64,000 bases of DNA from assembly GCF_025698545.1 (NCBI RefSeq), contig NC_068567.1, forward strand, positions 3,720,001 through 3,784,000, given 5' to 3'. The DNA comes from Gossypium raimondii. Taxonomy: Eukaryota; Streptophyta; Magnoliopsida; Malvales; Malvaceae. A model generated the notes under the pieces. That model was not told where the DNA came from. It worked only from the letters and a program-made list of their open reading frames with translations, and made no database searches. Positions 12,302 to 23,389 of this stretch are shown here, piece after piece (position 1 is the first letter of the stretch; each line of letters opens with the position of its first letter). A program made the position numbers and the translations under genes.

Positions 12302-14678
12302 CTCAACCTAACGTTTTAGAAAGTTTCAAAAGTGAAGCAAGTGAATCTTAAACCTTTGGCCATGAGGGTATTTAAAGGGATTCTTCAAAACAATTTGATT
12401 TAAGCCCAACAGAATTAACATTTCACCAACCAACCTCTATTGAACAGGTGTTTCACGAAAGGATCACAAATCCAGCTCCATCGTTGACGTAGCTTCCTAA
12501 GGCACAACTGTAATGTTCCATCATAATGCATCCATTCTAGAACTTTCGATGCATCCCTCTTTTTCTAAAATGTCACCAACATGCACAAAACAATGCAACT
12601 TTTCGCCTGTCAAACCCTTTGCAGCATAATTCACGTGTTTTACTCTTTGTTTGTCGTAGTTGTTCGGAAGGTCTTGAAGCAAGAACTTTTCTCTGGATCA
12701 AGGAAATTGTTATACCTCTACAAAAGTAGAATAGATGGTAGAATGTGGAGTAATCTATAGACCACCCTTCACTAAGAACGACCCATATACAAACTCTCCT
12801 TGACTGAGAACCGTTTGTGACAATCCCTTGCCTAAGATTGTGTATAGGAACCCTCCACGTATCCTAGTTGAATTAACTTAAAGACGATTCACTATGCACT
12901 CTTATAAGGATCATTGAGAGACCACTCAATGTGCACCCTCTATAAGGATCACTGAGACATAACAACATCATAAAGAATGTCAGAGTAGGACTACACAGTA
13001 CATCATATGACAACAACAAACTTATAATGGCCCTGCCACCTAACTGACCACATGATCTTACCTACCTCTTGTATTGTCAACTACATGACAAGAAGTGACC
13101 CCCTATATATACCCCAAAGAACGAGTGACGGGAGGCATCCAAAAAAAACCTAAGTGGTAGTTTAGTCTCCTCTTTCTCCTTCTCCTTCTCCTTCCCTTGA
13201 ATACCTATTATAGACAAAATGCATATATTGATCAATACCTTTTATTATTAGTGCCTAATGTAACACGACTGTGGTTGTTGCAGAGAAATGAGTCTCAGCA
13301 CTCTTTGACTTTTTTTCATTTGGTCAAGAGTAGGCTCAAAACCCTAATTCATGGCACATCTAAGAACTAAGAAGGAAATTCATTACACCTGGTTTTGTTC
13401 ATTTTTCAACTATTATCAATTGAAAAACTAGAAGAGAATATATTGGTCTAATTTTGATTTTCATCCCCTTATTTTATAAAAATTGAAAATTTAACCCTTT
13501 TACGTTAATTTGTCAATCATTGTAGTTTACGAAAGATGAGAAGGTAATCAAATTGAATAAGTGTTAAATCACTAGAAAATTAGCACTTGAATAATTTATA
13601 TGTATGAAATTAGTAAAATTCAATAATTCAACAATTTACATGTAAGAAATTTTTAAAAAATTAATAGTTCAAATTTATTTATTTACTAGTAATTGGATTT
13701 ATTTCTCAGTTTTCATAAAAATATTTCATTAAAGCTTCAAGTACTATGTAATTACATTAAATTTATAATATTAACTAAAATAATAAAAAAATTAACAAAT
13801 TAAAAAGAAATCCCCCAAATCAAAGTAATCCATTGACTCAAATAAAAGAAAAGTATCACCCATGAGCCATTTATCTTCTATAGTTAGCCAACTATACATA
13901 CCCACTTTTGATTGTTTCATAGAGTTCCCATGAAGAGATTACCCTAAGTAAACAACTTCACATGCATTTTTTCTCGTTGCAATCAAGTTATCCACTACCG
14001 ACAATAGTGAATAATCTCTTCGCTGTAGGTATATTCTGAAAAGATAAATAACTGATTATAAAATGTGGTTCATTTCTATGAACGAGAATCAAAATCTGTG
14101 TTACATGGTTAAGAGATAAAATGTAATCACCACACGCTACCAACCTCTTTACATTTGTTTAGTTGCTAGTTTTTCTGGAAGTGACTTAGTTACTAGTAAG
14201 TAGTAAGAAGTGGGGAAATTTTATGATTTTATTTTAATTTAATTTTTATTTTTTCATTTTTTATGATTTTATTTTATTTGTTCATGACTCAGTAAATACA
14301 ACACGTAAATAAAATCTATCATGTTAATCATATTTAAAGATTTATTGTATTTTTTTGACACAATATTAAAGGTGAAAGACAAAATCATATAATTTGAATC
14401 CGTATTAAATAAATGTCTAACAAAGGTTTTAATTATCTTCTCGTATAATTCTCTCATATAAGTAAAAGACATGTAAGAATATAATTTTGGGGACAAAAAG
14501 TCAACGCATTGATGCAATACGGTAAAAGCATCTTTTCATTTGATAAATAGAGTATGGTGAAAGGAATTTATGGTTTCAACACTGCCTTTGTCTTCGACAT
14601 TTATTAATAATTTTTTCCAAACAACATACATGATCTTTCTCCCCAGCAGATCAATGTCTTTAGCTTGTACTGTTGTTA
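12302..14678. other. Intergenic with retroelement-like debris
   Basis: 12400-13300 contains many stops and low-level internal repeats ('ggatcattgagagaccactcaatgtgcaccct'-like pairs near 12900-12950), and a TATATATA box at ~13106; this looks like an old LTR. A ~70-bp piece near 13906-13970 is the reverse complement of DNA at 43450-43545. The remainder is AT-rich with nothing recognisable. Confidence 0.35.
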
Positions 14679-14992
14679 TCATTTACAGCATGGATTGCCT
14701 CCCCCACCATTACGACCAGCATATACACTGGGAGTGCTATAATACGTTGCTAATAGCTTCCTTCCTGCATGCAAATTATATCCACAAATTTGGGATTTAG
14801 TTTCTATACTTTTATTTCGAGTAATTCTATCATTTTATTTTTGAGATTTCAAAATTCAAGTTAAACTCATGACTAACCGAGATTGGAAGGTTTGATAATA
14901 AAATCCTGGGGGGCAACAGCAGCTGCAGCAGATGAGATGAGGACCATCATGGCTATGAACAGCAGCACTATCTTTGCCTGAGTTAAAGCCAT
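14679..14992 (-). CDS. Small secreted peptide precursor, copy 2 (66 aa, unknown family)
   Basis: Paralogue of the gene at 8381-8915, same strand, 6 kb away. Exons are 14878-14992 and 14679-14764; the first exon is exactly the same length (115 nt) and the intron splits the same Gly codon. The 66-aa product has a signal peptide (MALTQAK..., hydrophobic to ~25), then APQDFIIKPSN, LGRKLLATYY, a variable Ser/Pro/Tyr linker and the end GGGGNPCCK. The signal region and the KPSN-x-GRK-(I/L)L-x(1-2)-YY and GGGG-(D/N)-PCC blocks are conserved; the linker between them is not. This is the pattern of a peptide with a selected core. The intron (113 bp) is much shorter than in copy 1. Function unknown. Confidence 0.72.
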
Positions 14993-15088
14993 TTTAAGGC
15001 CAAATGCTAATAGTAACCCAAATCTTCAAATTAGTATGGAGAATTGCAATAGGATGATGATGCACAACAATGAGGTTTTGTAGCTTAC

Positions 15089-15096
15089 TATTTATA
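15089..15096 (-). promoter_or_regulatory. TATA box of secreted-peptide gene copy 2
   Basis: TATAAATA on the minus strand, ~97 bp before the ATG, matching copy 1 in sequence and spacing. Confidence 0.65.
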
Positions 15097-15232
15097 GACT
15101 GATATTGATTACAACCATGAGCTCCATAAGATGAGAATTAATTATCCATGACTGCTGAAATGTCAACATCTGAAATTTAAAATTTAAAGTCAGTCTATTC
15201 GGTATGGGAGGGATTTGCTAAAAAGAGTAAAA

Positions 15233-15267
15233 TATTCGATCAACGACTGGGTCTTGGGGCTAGTTGC
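15233..15267 (-). promoter_or_regulatory. Conserved upstream block, copy 2
   Basis: Counterpart of 9148-9180. The minus strand reads CCCCAAGACCCAGTCGTTGATCGAAT, differing by about two bases from copy 1. Confidence 0.4.
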
Positions 15268-15299
15268 TAAGATTGTTCTTTGTATATCGTTATAGAAAG

Positions 15300-17340
15300 A
15301 TATGTTAAATTTTGGTTTTCGTCCTTGTACTATATTTGATTTGGAAATTTAGTCCCTCACTTTAATATATAGGTGTAGGGCGGATTATAAACGAGGGTTA
15401 AAATACTACAAGAAAGCAAAAGAGTGAAAAGGATACTTCCATGAGTGTAGTATCCCTAATTGACAGTACCTACTACACTAGTGGCACGTCTTTCGTAGAA
15501 ATACAAATTGCAATAATATCTACAGTGGGATTTTTAGAAATTAGCAAAGATGCATCACATTGGGCAATAACCAATAATTTGCATCCTAGCTCGTTACTAT
15601 CAGACTACATCGAGGAAAAACTTTGATCAACCAATATGATAATGCTAAAGGGTTTAGAAGATCCTTCTGCATCGGTGATGTACAAAACCAATCAACATAT
15701 GATCCAATCTCTTTTTTGTCATCTCAGAAACTAAAACCTAGGGAAACCAGCGTGACTTTTAAAGAAAGCACAATGGACTATCACCGGTATTACTTTCAAA
15801 GAAAGTAGAGCGAACTTTTATTTATGTACATGCTTTCATTGGTTGTACTTGGAGGATCTCGTCTGTCGTGACCCATGGGAACAAGTTAAATACAATTTAA
15901 CTTGTGATGTGATGTTGAAAAATATATGAAAAGTTAACCTATAAATTAAATACAATTTGTTGAGCGACTGTTTTTCCTTTCCTTTTTATTGAGAGTCCAT
16001 TTCCGTATTTATAAGATACGGTCTTTTGATGTGATGAACTAGATTCAAATAGGTCACATACATGCCAACACGTACTCTCTTCTAAGAACTGCATGTTAGT
16101 GAAACTTATAGCAAACTGTGTAGTATGAGAGCTACATAATCATAGACAAGAATCGGTCAGGTCAATCTTAACTAGATAGTGGGTTAGATCAAGACAGATG
16201 ATGGCTAACACTATAACACAATTCATAAACTAAAAGCATAATTTCATCTAAGAAAAATAATAAATACAAGAAGGATTGAATTGCAAACAGAAAAAAGGTT
16301 TAAAATTTCTAAAGTTAGTTGTTCATTTCACGTTTTATTTTCTTTTTTTGTATATCTCAATTATTGATCAAACAAATTAAAATATTTCTTTAAAACTTTC
16401 AAAAATCACAATAAACCCAAATCAAAACACATACGAAACTCTTTGAGTTTGACTAAATATGGTCAAAATTATTGAGCTACACATTAGAAAACAAGAACCT
16501 TCAGAATTGCGTATATGAGGTTGAAAATAATTTAAATTTTATTGTTATAAAATTTTATCATATTAAAATATGGACGACTATTTGGTACACTAATCGTATA
16601 TGTGTTTTTTTTTTCTTTTAATATTTTACTGTACTTTATACGACACTTGTCAATCCTTGACTCTACTTGTGATATTTAAAAACTTCAATAGCAGATATAC
16701 CGAATATTTTCCTTAAAATATACCTTTATTATGTTTCAAAAATTATATATTTTCGTATTTGTATGGTAATTATTTGACTACGCAAAGAAATGGTACGATA
16801 AATAAAATATAAATACACGTGATATGATTATGATAAAATATATAAAATATAAGATATTGAAATATAGTTAAAATTGAAAATTATTATTAATAAGTTATAC
16901 TAAATATGAAAGGAATATATAATCATATTAAAATATACAAAAATCAAAATTATTTGGTTATTAAAAAAGTTGGTATTCAATCTCAACGCTTATAAGATTC
17001 TGTTCCTTATATATATAAATTGATTGGCCCACAAACTAAAATAAATAAATTATTAAAATTCATAAAAAATATTTAAAAAAAGTTATTCAACTAATTTTGT
17101 ATACATAATTACCTTTGTTTCAATTTAATAATAAAACGAAGGAACGTGTTATACGTGAAAGAAATCATATTTGTTTAGAAATAATGAAATAATAATTAAA
17201 CACTAGCTGATTTGTAATACTAATTCAAACCTTTGAAACAGATAATTAAATGAAGCTTTTGTTCCATCCTATCACTATCTGCATTGCATTGCATTCACTT
17301 GAAAGTCTGTCATCCATCTGTTGCTTAGTGCTCATTCTGT
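15300..17340. other. Intergenic, no gene recognised
   Basis: 15430-15830 has two short open stretches and somewhat higher GC than its surroundings but matches nothing I know. 15830-17340 is AT-rich with stops in all frames. Confidence 0.45.
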
Positions 17341-17532
17341 GTGCCATGCTATGCTAACCATGATTGCTTGCTTTCAAGACCTAACAGCCGCGCAAAGTTT
17401 ACAAATGAGGCTGTTTGGTCGATGTGGGTGGCCCGGAATGAGGCCATGTTTGAAGGGAAAATGATAGACATTTTATCCAGCAATGTTTGTTCTCGCTTCA
17501 ACCAACTTTGGATGGTTATGGAAAAGGCTTAA
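17341..17532 (+). pseudogene. LINE fragment (between zinc-binding and RNase H regions)
   Basis: The open stretch reads AVWSMWVARNEAMFEGK, the typical 'W-x-(L/I/M)-W-x-x-R-N' linker that follows the reverse-transcriptase zinc-binding domain in plant L1-type LINEs. It stops after ~60 codons with nothing of the RNase H domain. It is an old fragment. Confidence 0.55.
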
Positions 17533-17987
17533 CTGATTTAGCTAATTGAATTGACTTTTTTTAACATTAGGTGCTAATCCTGAAATAGCACGTTATCAAC
17601 TACAACAACAATTATACGTACATCCATAGTAGGAGCATGGTGGCCGGCACATAGCGTTCCGATCATAAACCCGCACCAAATCGGAAACAGACAGAATTAA
17701 ACAGATGTTGGCTAACACCAAGACCTACATCAGAAGAATCAAAATGGAGAACCACCAAGACCAGCTCCAAAACAAAGACCAAATAAGTAACAAAGCCACA
17801 ACAAAACAGAAAGAACATTAGTTTCATTTGGATTCAGATTTATTTTATCTCTCCCAAATCAATCACTACTTCAACTCAACAAAAATATTAGGATAAAAAA
17901 TTAATAAGTTGCCTTACTTTATGTAAAATCAATATAATTATTAATTTCTTCAATTAAATATTGGTTTATAATTCAACTTAGACAAAG

Positions 17988-18406
17988 CTTGTCTTAGAGG
18001 TGTGTGAGTCGAATCTCGTTTGATCTGGCCTGAAAAGGTTGAGGTGCAACTCACTTGTTAAAGAAATAAAATAAAGAGGGCCCGAGGGCATAGCCCACCA
18101 CAGATCCCCATCCATCACTAAACTTAACTGGGGGTACGGACCATGCCGCACAAGTTGAATCCATATAGGACTATACGTCTTGTATTAGACATTGATTATA
18201 ACAGGGTTGTTTAATCCTTAAAATGTGTGTAGTTAATTGAAAACCTCTTGTATTGTGAGGTTTTCAACATTAGTGAATTTCTCCTTTGCCCCTGATTTTT
18301 CCCGATAAGGATTTTTCACGTAAAATCTACATGTTCTTGTCTTTTTTTCTTATTGATTTGCGAACATTCCTACTGCCATTATCGACGTATAATATAACAA
18401 TTTGCT
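17988..18406 (+). repeat. Copia-type LTR remnant (unit 1)
   Basis: It starts TGTCTTAGAGGTGTGTGAG and ends ...ATTATCGACGTATAATATAACA. The block 'cccgataaggatttttcacgt' is typical of the 3' half of plant copia LTRs. Related copies are at 18553-18906, 21592-21866 and, reversed, 29130-29332 plus 32135-32295. Confidence 0.6.
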
Positions 18407-18552
18407 TATGTGACCAAACAAATATAACAAAAAATAAAGTAAATAAAATCACACAAAAGTATTGAAAATTTATCTCATAGATATTAAATAATAATAATTA
18501 CACAAATTACAACTCCTTTTCAATTAAATACTAGTTTATAATTCAACTTAAA

Positions 18553-18906
18553 CAAAGCTTGTGTTAAAATTGTATAACCTGAATCCCGTTTGGGGTGCAA
18601 CTCACTTATTAAAGAAATAAAACAGAGAGGGCCTAAGGCCGTAACCCGTAACAAATCCCCATCCATCACTAAACTAGAATGCGAGTGCGGGGGCGGAGCC
18701 CCTACGATACGAACCATGCTGCGCAAGTTGAATCAGTATAGAACTATGCTTCTTCTATTAGACATTGACTATAATAGGGAATTTATCCTCCTTTACCCGT
18801 GGTTTTTCCCGATAAGGGTTTTTTCACGTAAAATTTGCGTATTTTTATTTTTCTTTCTTATTATTTTGCGATCATTCTTACTGCCATTTTCAACATATAA
18901 TATAAC
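18553..18906 (+). repeat. Copia-type LTR remnant (unit 2)
   Basis: Second copy in the tandem pair, starting TGTGTTAAAATTGTATAACC and ending near CAACATATAATATAAC, with a ~45-bp deletion in its middle relative to unit 1. Confidence 0.55.
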
Positions 18907-19369
18907 TGCTTACTTATGTGATCAAACAAATATAATAATCAATAAAGTAAATAAAATCACACAAAAGCATTGAAATTTTCTCTCATAGATATTAAATAAT
19001 AATAATTATACACAAATTACAACTGAATAACCAAATAATTATAGTTTGATTTGAGATAGAAATTCAATTTTATTTCTCCCAAATCAATTCATATACAAAT
19101 ACAATTCCTACATCATTTTTCATAAATAATTATGTTATTTTTTCATACACAATTAAGTAAGTTTATTAAAAAACCCTCATGTATCATTTTAAATTTGATA
19201 CCAATAATTGGGCTTTAAAATTTGATCACAAACCTCAATTTTATTTTTGTTGCTTAGCTGATAAGTCTTCCAATAACTTTATTTGTACTTTGAAACATCA
19301 ATATCATGAATGATAAATTCAATGATAAAATGAAGGCAGGCCATATATGTGAAATAATTTAGAAAACAT

Positions 19370-19500
19370 GAATTTAGTAGGGTAATATTGCATGATTTTA
19401 GTTTATAAATTTATTTTCATGGTTATTTCACAATTAAATGAAATTCATAACCCATCATAGTAAGATATTGGAAGAAATTAAAATAATCTCATAAAACATT
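19370..19500 (-). repeat. Dispersed repeat R, reversed copy
   Basis: It contains 'gggtaatattgcatgatttta', 'aaatttattttcatgg' and 'agatattggaagaaattaa', the reverse complement of repeat R seen at 45420-45650, 47638-47760 and 48788-48975. Confidence 0.55.
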
Positions 19501-19595
19501 ATTATTGTTTAATGTCTTGAAAGTTCGAGCGATGGGGCAAAAAAAATACCTATAATATAATCTTCATAAAAGGAAATAATTTTGGTGTTAGATTA

Positions 19596-19790
19596 TATGT
19601 ATTCGTAAAGGGAAGTTTCCCCACACGAAATATCAAGCCACGACAAAATATTTGCACCATCCCAAATATCCCAAGAATGCATTCGAGCCCAAGTATTGTA
19701 AGCATTTCTAAGTTGGAAAAATTGAATGTTGTATGTATTGTAAGGATCTCCATGTGATGCCTTCTGCCCTTGTACACCAGTGGAAATCAC
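19596..19790 (-). pseudogene. Unidentified coding-like fragment
   Basis: A 65-codon minus-strand stretch with unusually high Trp/Asp/Gly content for this AT-rich setting (STGVQGQKASHGDPYNTYN ... ARMHSWDIWDGANILSWLD) ends at TAA. The composition looks like a real, conserved protein segment rather than chance, but I do not recognise the family. It lies just beyond a copy of repeat R, the arrangement also seen for the SLU7 and SSL fragments. No splice-linked partner exon was found. Confidence 0.35.
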
Positions 19791-19799
19791 AAGCTATTT

Positions 19800-20045
19800 T
19801 GGAAGAAGGGAGGGAGTAAGAAATTTTATTTAAGGAGCTTAAAATAAGATTATAAAATTTGAAGGATTAGAGTTAAGTTTTAAATTTAAAACATTTAAAT
19901 ATAAATTATTTTATTTTTATGTAATTAAATGTTAAATAAGATTAAATTTAATCTTTTAATTTTGGAAAGAAGCTATAAAATAATTTTTCCATTGAAAATT
20001 GAATTTAGAATCATTCAAAATTCAACTGAATTTAGGGTTAGGGTG
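19800..20045. other. AT-rich intergenic, nothing recognised
   Basis: No coding or repeat signal beyond AT-rich sequence; the tandem array starts directly after it. Confidence 0.4.
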
Positions 20046-20049
20046 AAAA

Positions 20050-20850
20050 GGATAAATCCCTAATAAAATTGTTGATAATATAGTAACATTTACCAGCAAC
20101 TCATTTTATTGCTGTGTATTATTTGATTAAAATTCATAACAATAAATTGTATTGCTGCAATTAGTAATTAAAAATTAATTATTTAACAACATTTTAAATT
20201 TGTTGCTAATAACATAACATTTACCAGCAACTTATTTTGTTGTTAGGTAATTAGTTACAAATTCATAATGGTAAAATTGTTTTGTTGTAATTAGTAATAA
20301 GAAAATTAAATTATGTAACGATATTTTAAGGTTATTGCTAATATTTTAATGTTTAACAACAATTTATTTTGTCCGTGTAAATTTTATTAAGAATATGCAC
20401 CAACAAAAGATGTTGTGATTCGTAAATAGAAAATCAAATTACGTAACGACATTTTAAAGATGTTGCTAATATTTTCACATTTAACTTTTTTTTTTCGTTA
20501 CAAATTTTATTAGGAATTCACAACGACAAGTCGCGTTGTTGTGAATACTAAGCAGAAAGTTAAATTACGTAAAGACAATTTAAGATTGTTGCTAATATTT
20601 TAACGTTTAACAACAACTTATTTTATCGTTACACATTTTATTAAGAATTCACAATGACAAATCATGCTGCTGTAATTAATAAGAAGAAAATTAAATGACA
20701 TAACGACATTTTAAAGTCATTGCTAACATTATAATATTTAACGACAATTTATTTTATTGTTGCATATAAAATTAAAAATTTACAACAACAAATCTTGTCA
20801 TTGGATTAATATCTTAAAAATTAAATTCAACAACCACATCTATAAATTGT
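20050..20850. repeat. Tandem array of a ~128-bp unit, about six copies
   Basis: The phrase '(a)cattttaa-a-ttgttgctaat' recurs near 20190, 20320, 20449, 20577 and 20707, giving a period of about 128 bp, with 'ttaacaacaa-ttattttgt' and 'aaattcacaacgacaaa' also once per unit. The units are diverged. Each holds the complementary pair ttgttg/caacaa, so it can fold. Such arrays are often subterminal regions of CACTA-like transposons, but no CACTA ends were found. Confidence 0.65.
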
Positions 20851-20989
20851 TACAATATTCCTTTTAGGCAATCACATTTCTCCCAAATCAATCACTACAC
20901 CAACTCAGCAAAATTATAAAATTTTATAAGTTATTTTACTTTATGTAAAATCAATATAATTATCTATAATTCCTTCTTATGTTGTCCGT

Positions 20990-21195
20990 TATTGATTGAA
21001 GTTGGTTTCAATGTGGTGTTTAAATGGCTTTCGGAAACAGAGTCAAGACTGGGAAAGTTGCTCTATTTTTTGGCTGAAATTGAGAGAAGATCATATCTGT
21101 CATTTGGGAAAGCTAAACATATGGGGAACGAAATGGCTTTTGCACTGACAATAACAAGGGTTAAGCATTTGGGTACCTTTAAAGCATGGTGGTGA
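20990..21195 (+). pseudogene. LINE RNase H C-terminal remnant
   Basis: The open stretch ends in a pattern typical of the last part of plant LINE RNase H domains: KLLYFLAEIERR-x-YLSFGKA, then GNEMAFALT (the usual N-x-x-A-x-x-L-A block) and FKAWW before the stop. The catalytic N-terminal part is absent, and the 3'UTR-like DNA runs to ~21370. Confidence 0.6.
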
Positions 21196-21591
21196 GAGTG
21201 TTGAAGAGAATGAGAGTATTGGTGTTTTATTTCTGCTGCTATGTATTGATCAGTTAAGGGGATTTTGCAGAGTTGATTTTATTGGCTTTGGTAGAGTTTA
21301 TTGTATGCTTCAAGTTTTTGAGATTGGAATGGCTTGGATTCTCCATTACCTTTTTCTGTAATTGTTAAAAATTGCAAAAAAAAATTGAAAATTAATCTCA
21401 AGTTTAAATTAAAAGAGTACACAAATTGCAACTCATTTTATTGTAGGGAATAACAAATCTTTCTCCACTTCAATTTCTACATAATTATAGTTTAATTTAA
21501 GATAGAAATTCAATTTTATTTCTTCCAAATCAATTCGATATATACATATAATTTCACCATTAATTTTTAATACACAATTAAGTAAACTTGA

Positions 21592-21866
21592 TGTTAGAGT
21601 TGTGTGATCCGAATCTTGACTTGAAAAGTTTGAGGTACAACTCATTTTTTCTATTAGATGTTGATTACAAAAGGGTTGTTTAACCCTTAAAATGTGTGTA
21701 GCAGAAAATCTCTTGTATTTTGTTATTTTTCAACATTAGTGAATTTCTCCTCCCTTACCTGTGATTTTTCTCGATAAAATTTTTCCACGTAAAATCTACG
21801 TGTTTTTATTTTTCTTTCTTATTATTTTACGATTATTTTTACTGTTATTATCAACGTATAGCATAA
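21592..21866 (+). repeat. Copia-type LTR remnant (third copy)
   Basis: It starts TGTTAGAGTTGTGTGATCC and ends near ATCAACGTATAGCATAATA, with the same 'tttttccacgtaaaatctacgtg' block as 17988-18406. It lacks the middle ~120 bases of that copy. Confidence 0.6.
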
Positions 21867-21984
21867 TAGTTGGCATGAATTATTAGGTTTAAAACGTTTG
21901 ACCCCAAGCCTCAATGTTGCTTGGTTGATAAGCCTTCCAACAACTTTATTGAATGTGATATACATGAAACAAATCATATTTATT

Positions 21985-22200
21985 GAGAAATAATGAAAAG
22001 AACATGAATCTAGTAGGGCAATATTGCATGATTTTACCGTATAAATTTATTTTTATAAGCATAATAAACTCGTAAAGTTCATATTGAAATCAACTATTCT
22101 TTTCAATATAGTTTAAAATTTATTTGTTTTATCAAAACATTTTCAAACATAAATAAAATTCACAAGTTATTATGATAGGATATTGGAAGAAATTAAATAT
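21985..22200 (-). repeat. Dispersed repeat R, second reversed copy
   Basis: It runs from 'attgagaaataatgaaaaga' through 'gggcaatattgcatgatttta' to 'aggatattggaagaaattaa', the reverse complement of the longer copy at 45420-45650. Confidence 0.6.
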
Positions 22201-22334
22201 AACATATATGGAAGGAATTGGATTTGAAGTTTGACACTTAAACATGTCATCTATATATATATATATATATGATAGAAAAAGACCCGAGGGTCAAACTCAA
22301 TTTATTGCATTTCTTAAAACAACATCATGGATTT

Positions 22335-22649
22335 TCAACGGATAATCCATATTAAAATCCTTGGTACAATTATTAACAAAGGCCCAATTACAAAAATAAT
22401 CAGCTGCTTTATTACAATTACACGGGCCCAAACAAAACTACCACTAGAAAACTGGTCCAGCAGTTTAATAATTTCCCGAATTCGGTGGCCCATGGTTGAA
22501 AAGTCAACTTTTGTCCTGTTAAGCCGATTCACCAAGCTGGCGCAGTCAGATTCAAACTCCAGCTGTCCGTGTAAGATTAATACTTTCCTCCAGCGCATGC
22601 AGCTCAGCCCATTCGACTTGTACATTCCTGTCCATGACACCCATGTCAT
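22335..22649 (-). pseudogene. LINE RNase H remnant
   Basis: A 104-codon minus-strand open stretch contains LEFESDCASLVNRLNR and GHRIREIIKLLDQF, the second catalytic-Asp region (E-S-D-C) of LINE-type RNase H with the following helix. The N-terminal DGS/DGA motif and the reverse transcriptase are missing. A further ~700 bases to the right have no coding signal. Confidence 0.6.
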
Positions 22650-23389
22650 CTATATATTCACGATGCTTCTTTCGGGCTTTTAGTGGTTGGAATTCCGTTT
22701 AGATTTACAAATGGCTTAAATATTGATACAAGCTCATTGATAGTAGCATTATTTTTCAAAGAATGTACAATTATTTTTTATACTCCTTAATTATGCTCGA
22801 TCATTAATTTGGTTTAGCGGAATTTATATATTCATTATACATGTAAAGAGATTTTTTTGTACTGAAAAAATTAATGATTTTTGTATTTATGTATGGATTT
22901 TCTTTCGTAAGTTCCAGCTATAGAACAGGATGATTATTGCAATATAATCCTCGAAGCATTTGTATTAATATTCGAAGGTTTAGGTTTTCAAGATGGGATT
23001 TGAACACCGATAATTCTTTCCTTCTTGTAACATAATTAATTATAAAACACAACTTGAAAATAGCTAAACGTTGAAATTCCCAGGACTCCAGGTAATATAA
23101 AACGGAATGAAAATGTGGAATTTTGAGCATCTAATTTATAATTTCATAATTAAAAATAATTATATTAATATTAAAAAATATTTCCCTCCCTGTCCCTCCC
23201 CTTACCCTCTCTAATGATTCATGTGATGCTTAAGCCCCGTAGATTCAGTTAAATCTATTCAAGGATCCAATGGTGGTGGAAGACATGTCCATTGTCTCTT
23301 TCTTGCTATTCCAATTGCTTCCTATTTGTTACATGAAATGTTTTGCTATACGCATCCAGTTGTTTGACTTAATCGTCGGTTCCGAATTA

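Larger units (their letters stand above)
17950..19020 (+). repeat. Tandem duplication of a ~550-bp copia-LTR-containing unit
   Basis: Two consecutive units, about 17950-18512 and 18520-19022, share the whole order: AATTCAACTTA-ACAAAGCTTG, an LTR-like block, CCCGATAAGG-TTTTTCACGTAAAAT, ATAATATAAC, ACACAAAAG-ATTGAAA, and ATTAAATAATAATAATTA-ACACAAATTACAACT. The second unit carries small deletions. Both are degenerate and non-coding. Confidence 0.7.
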
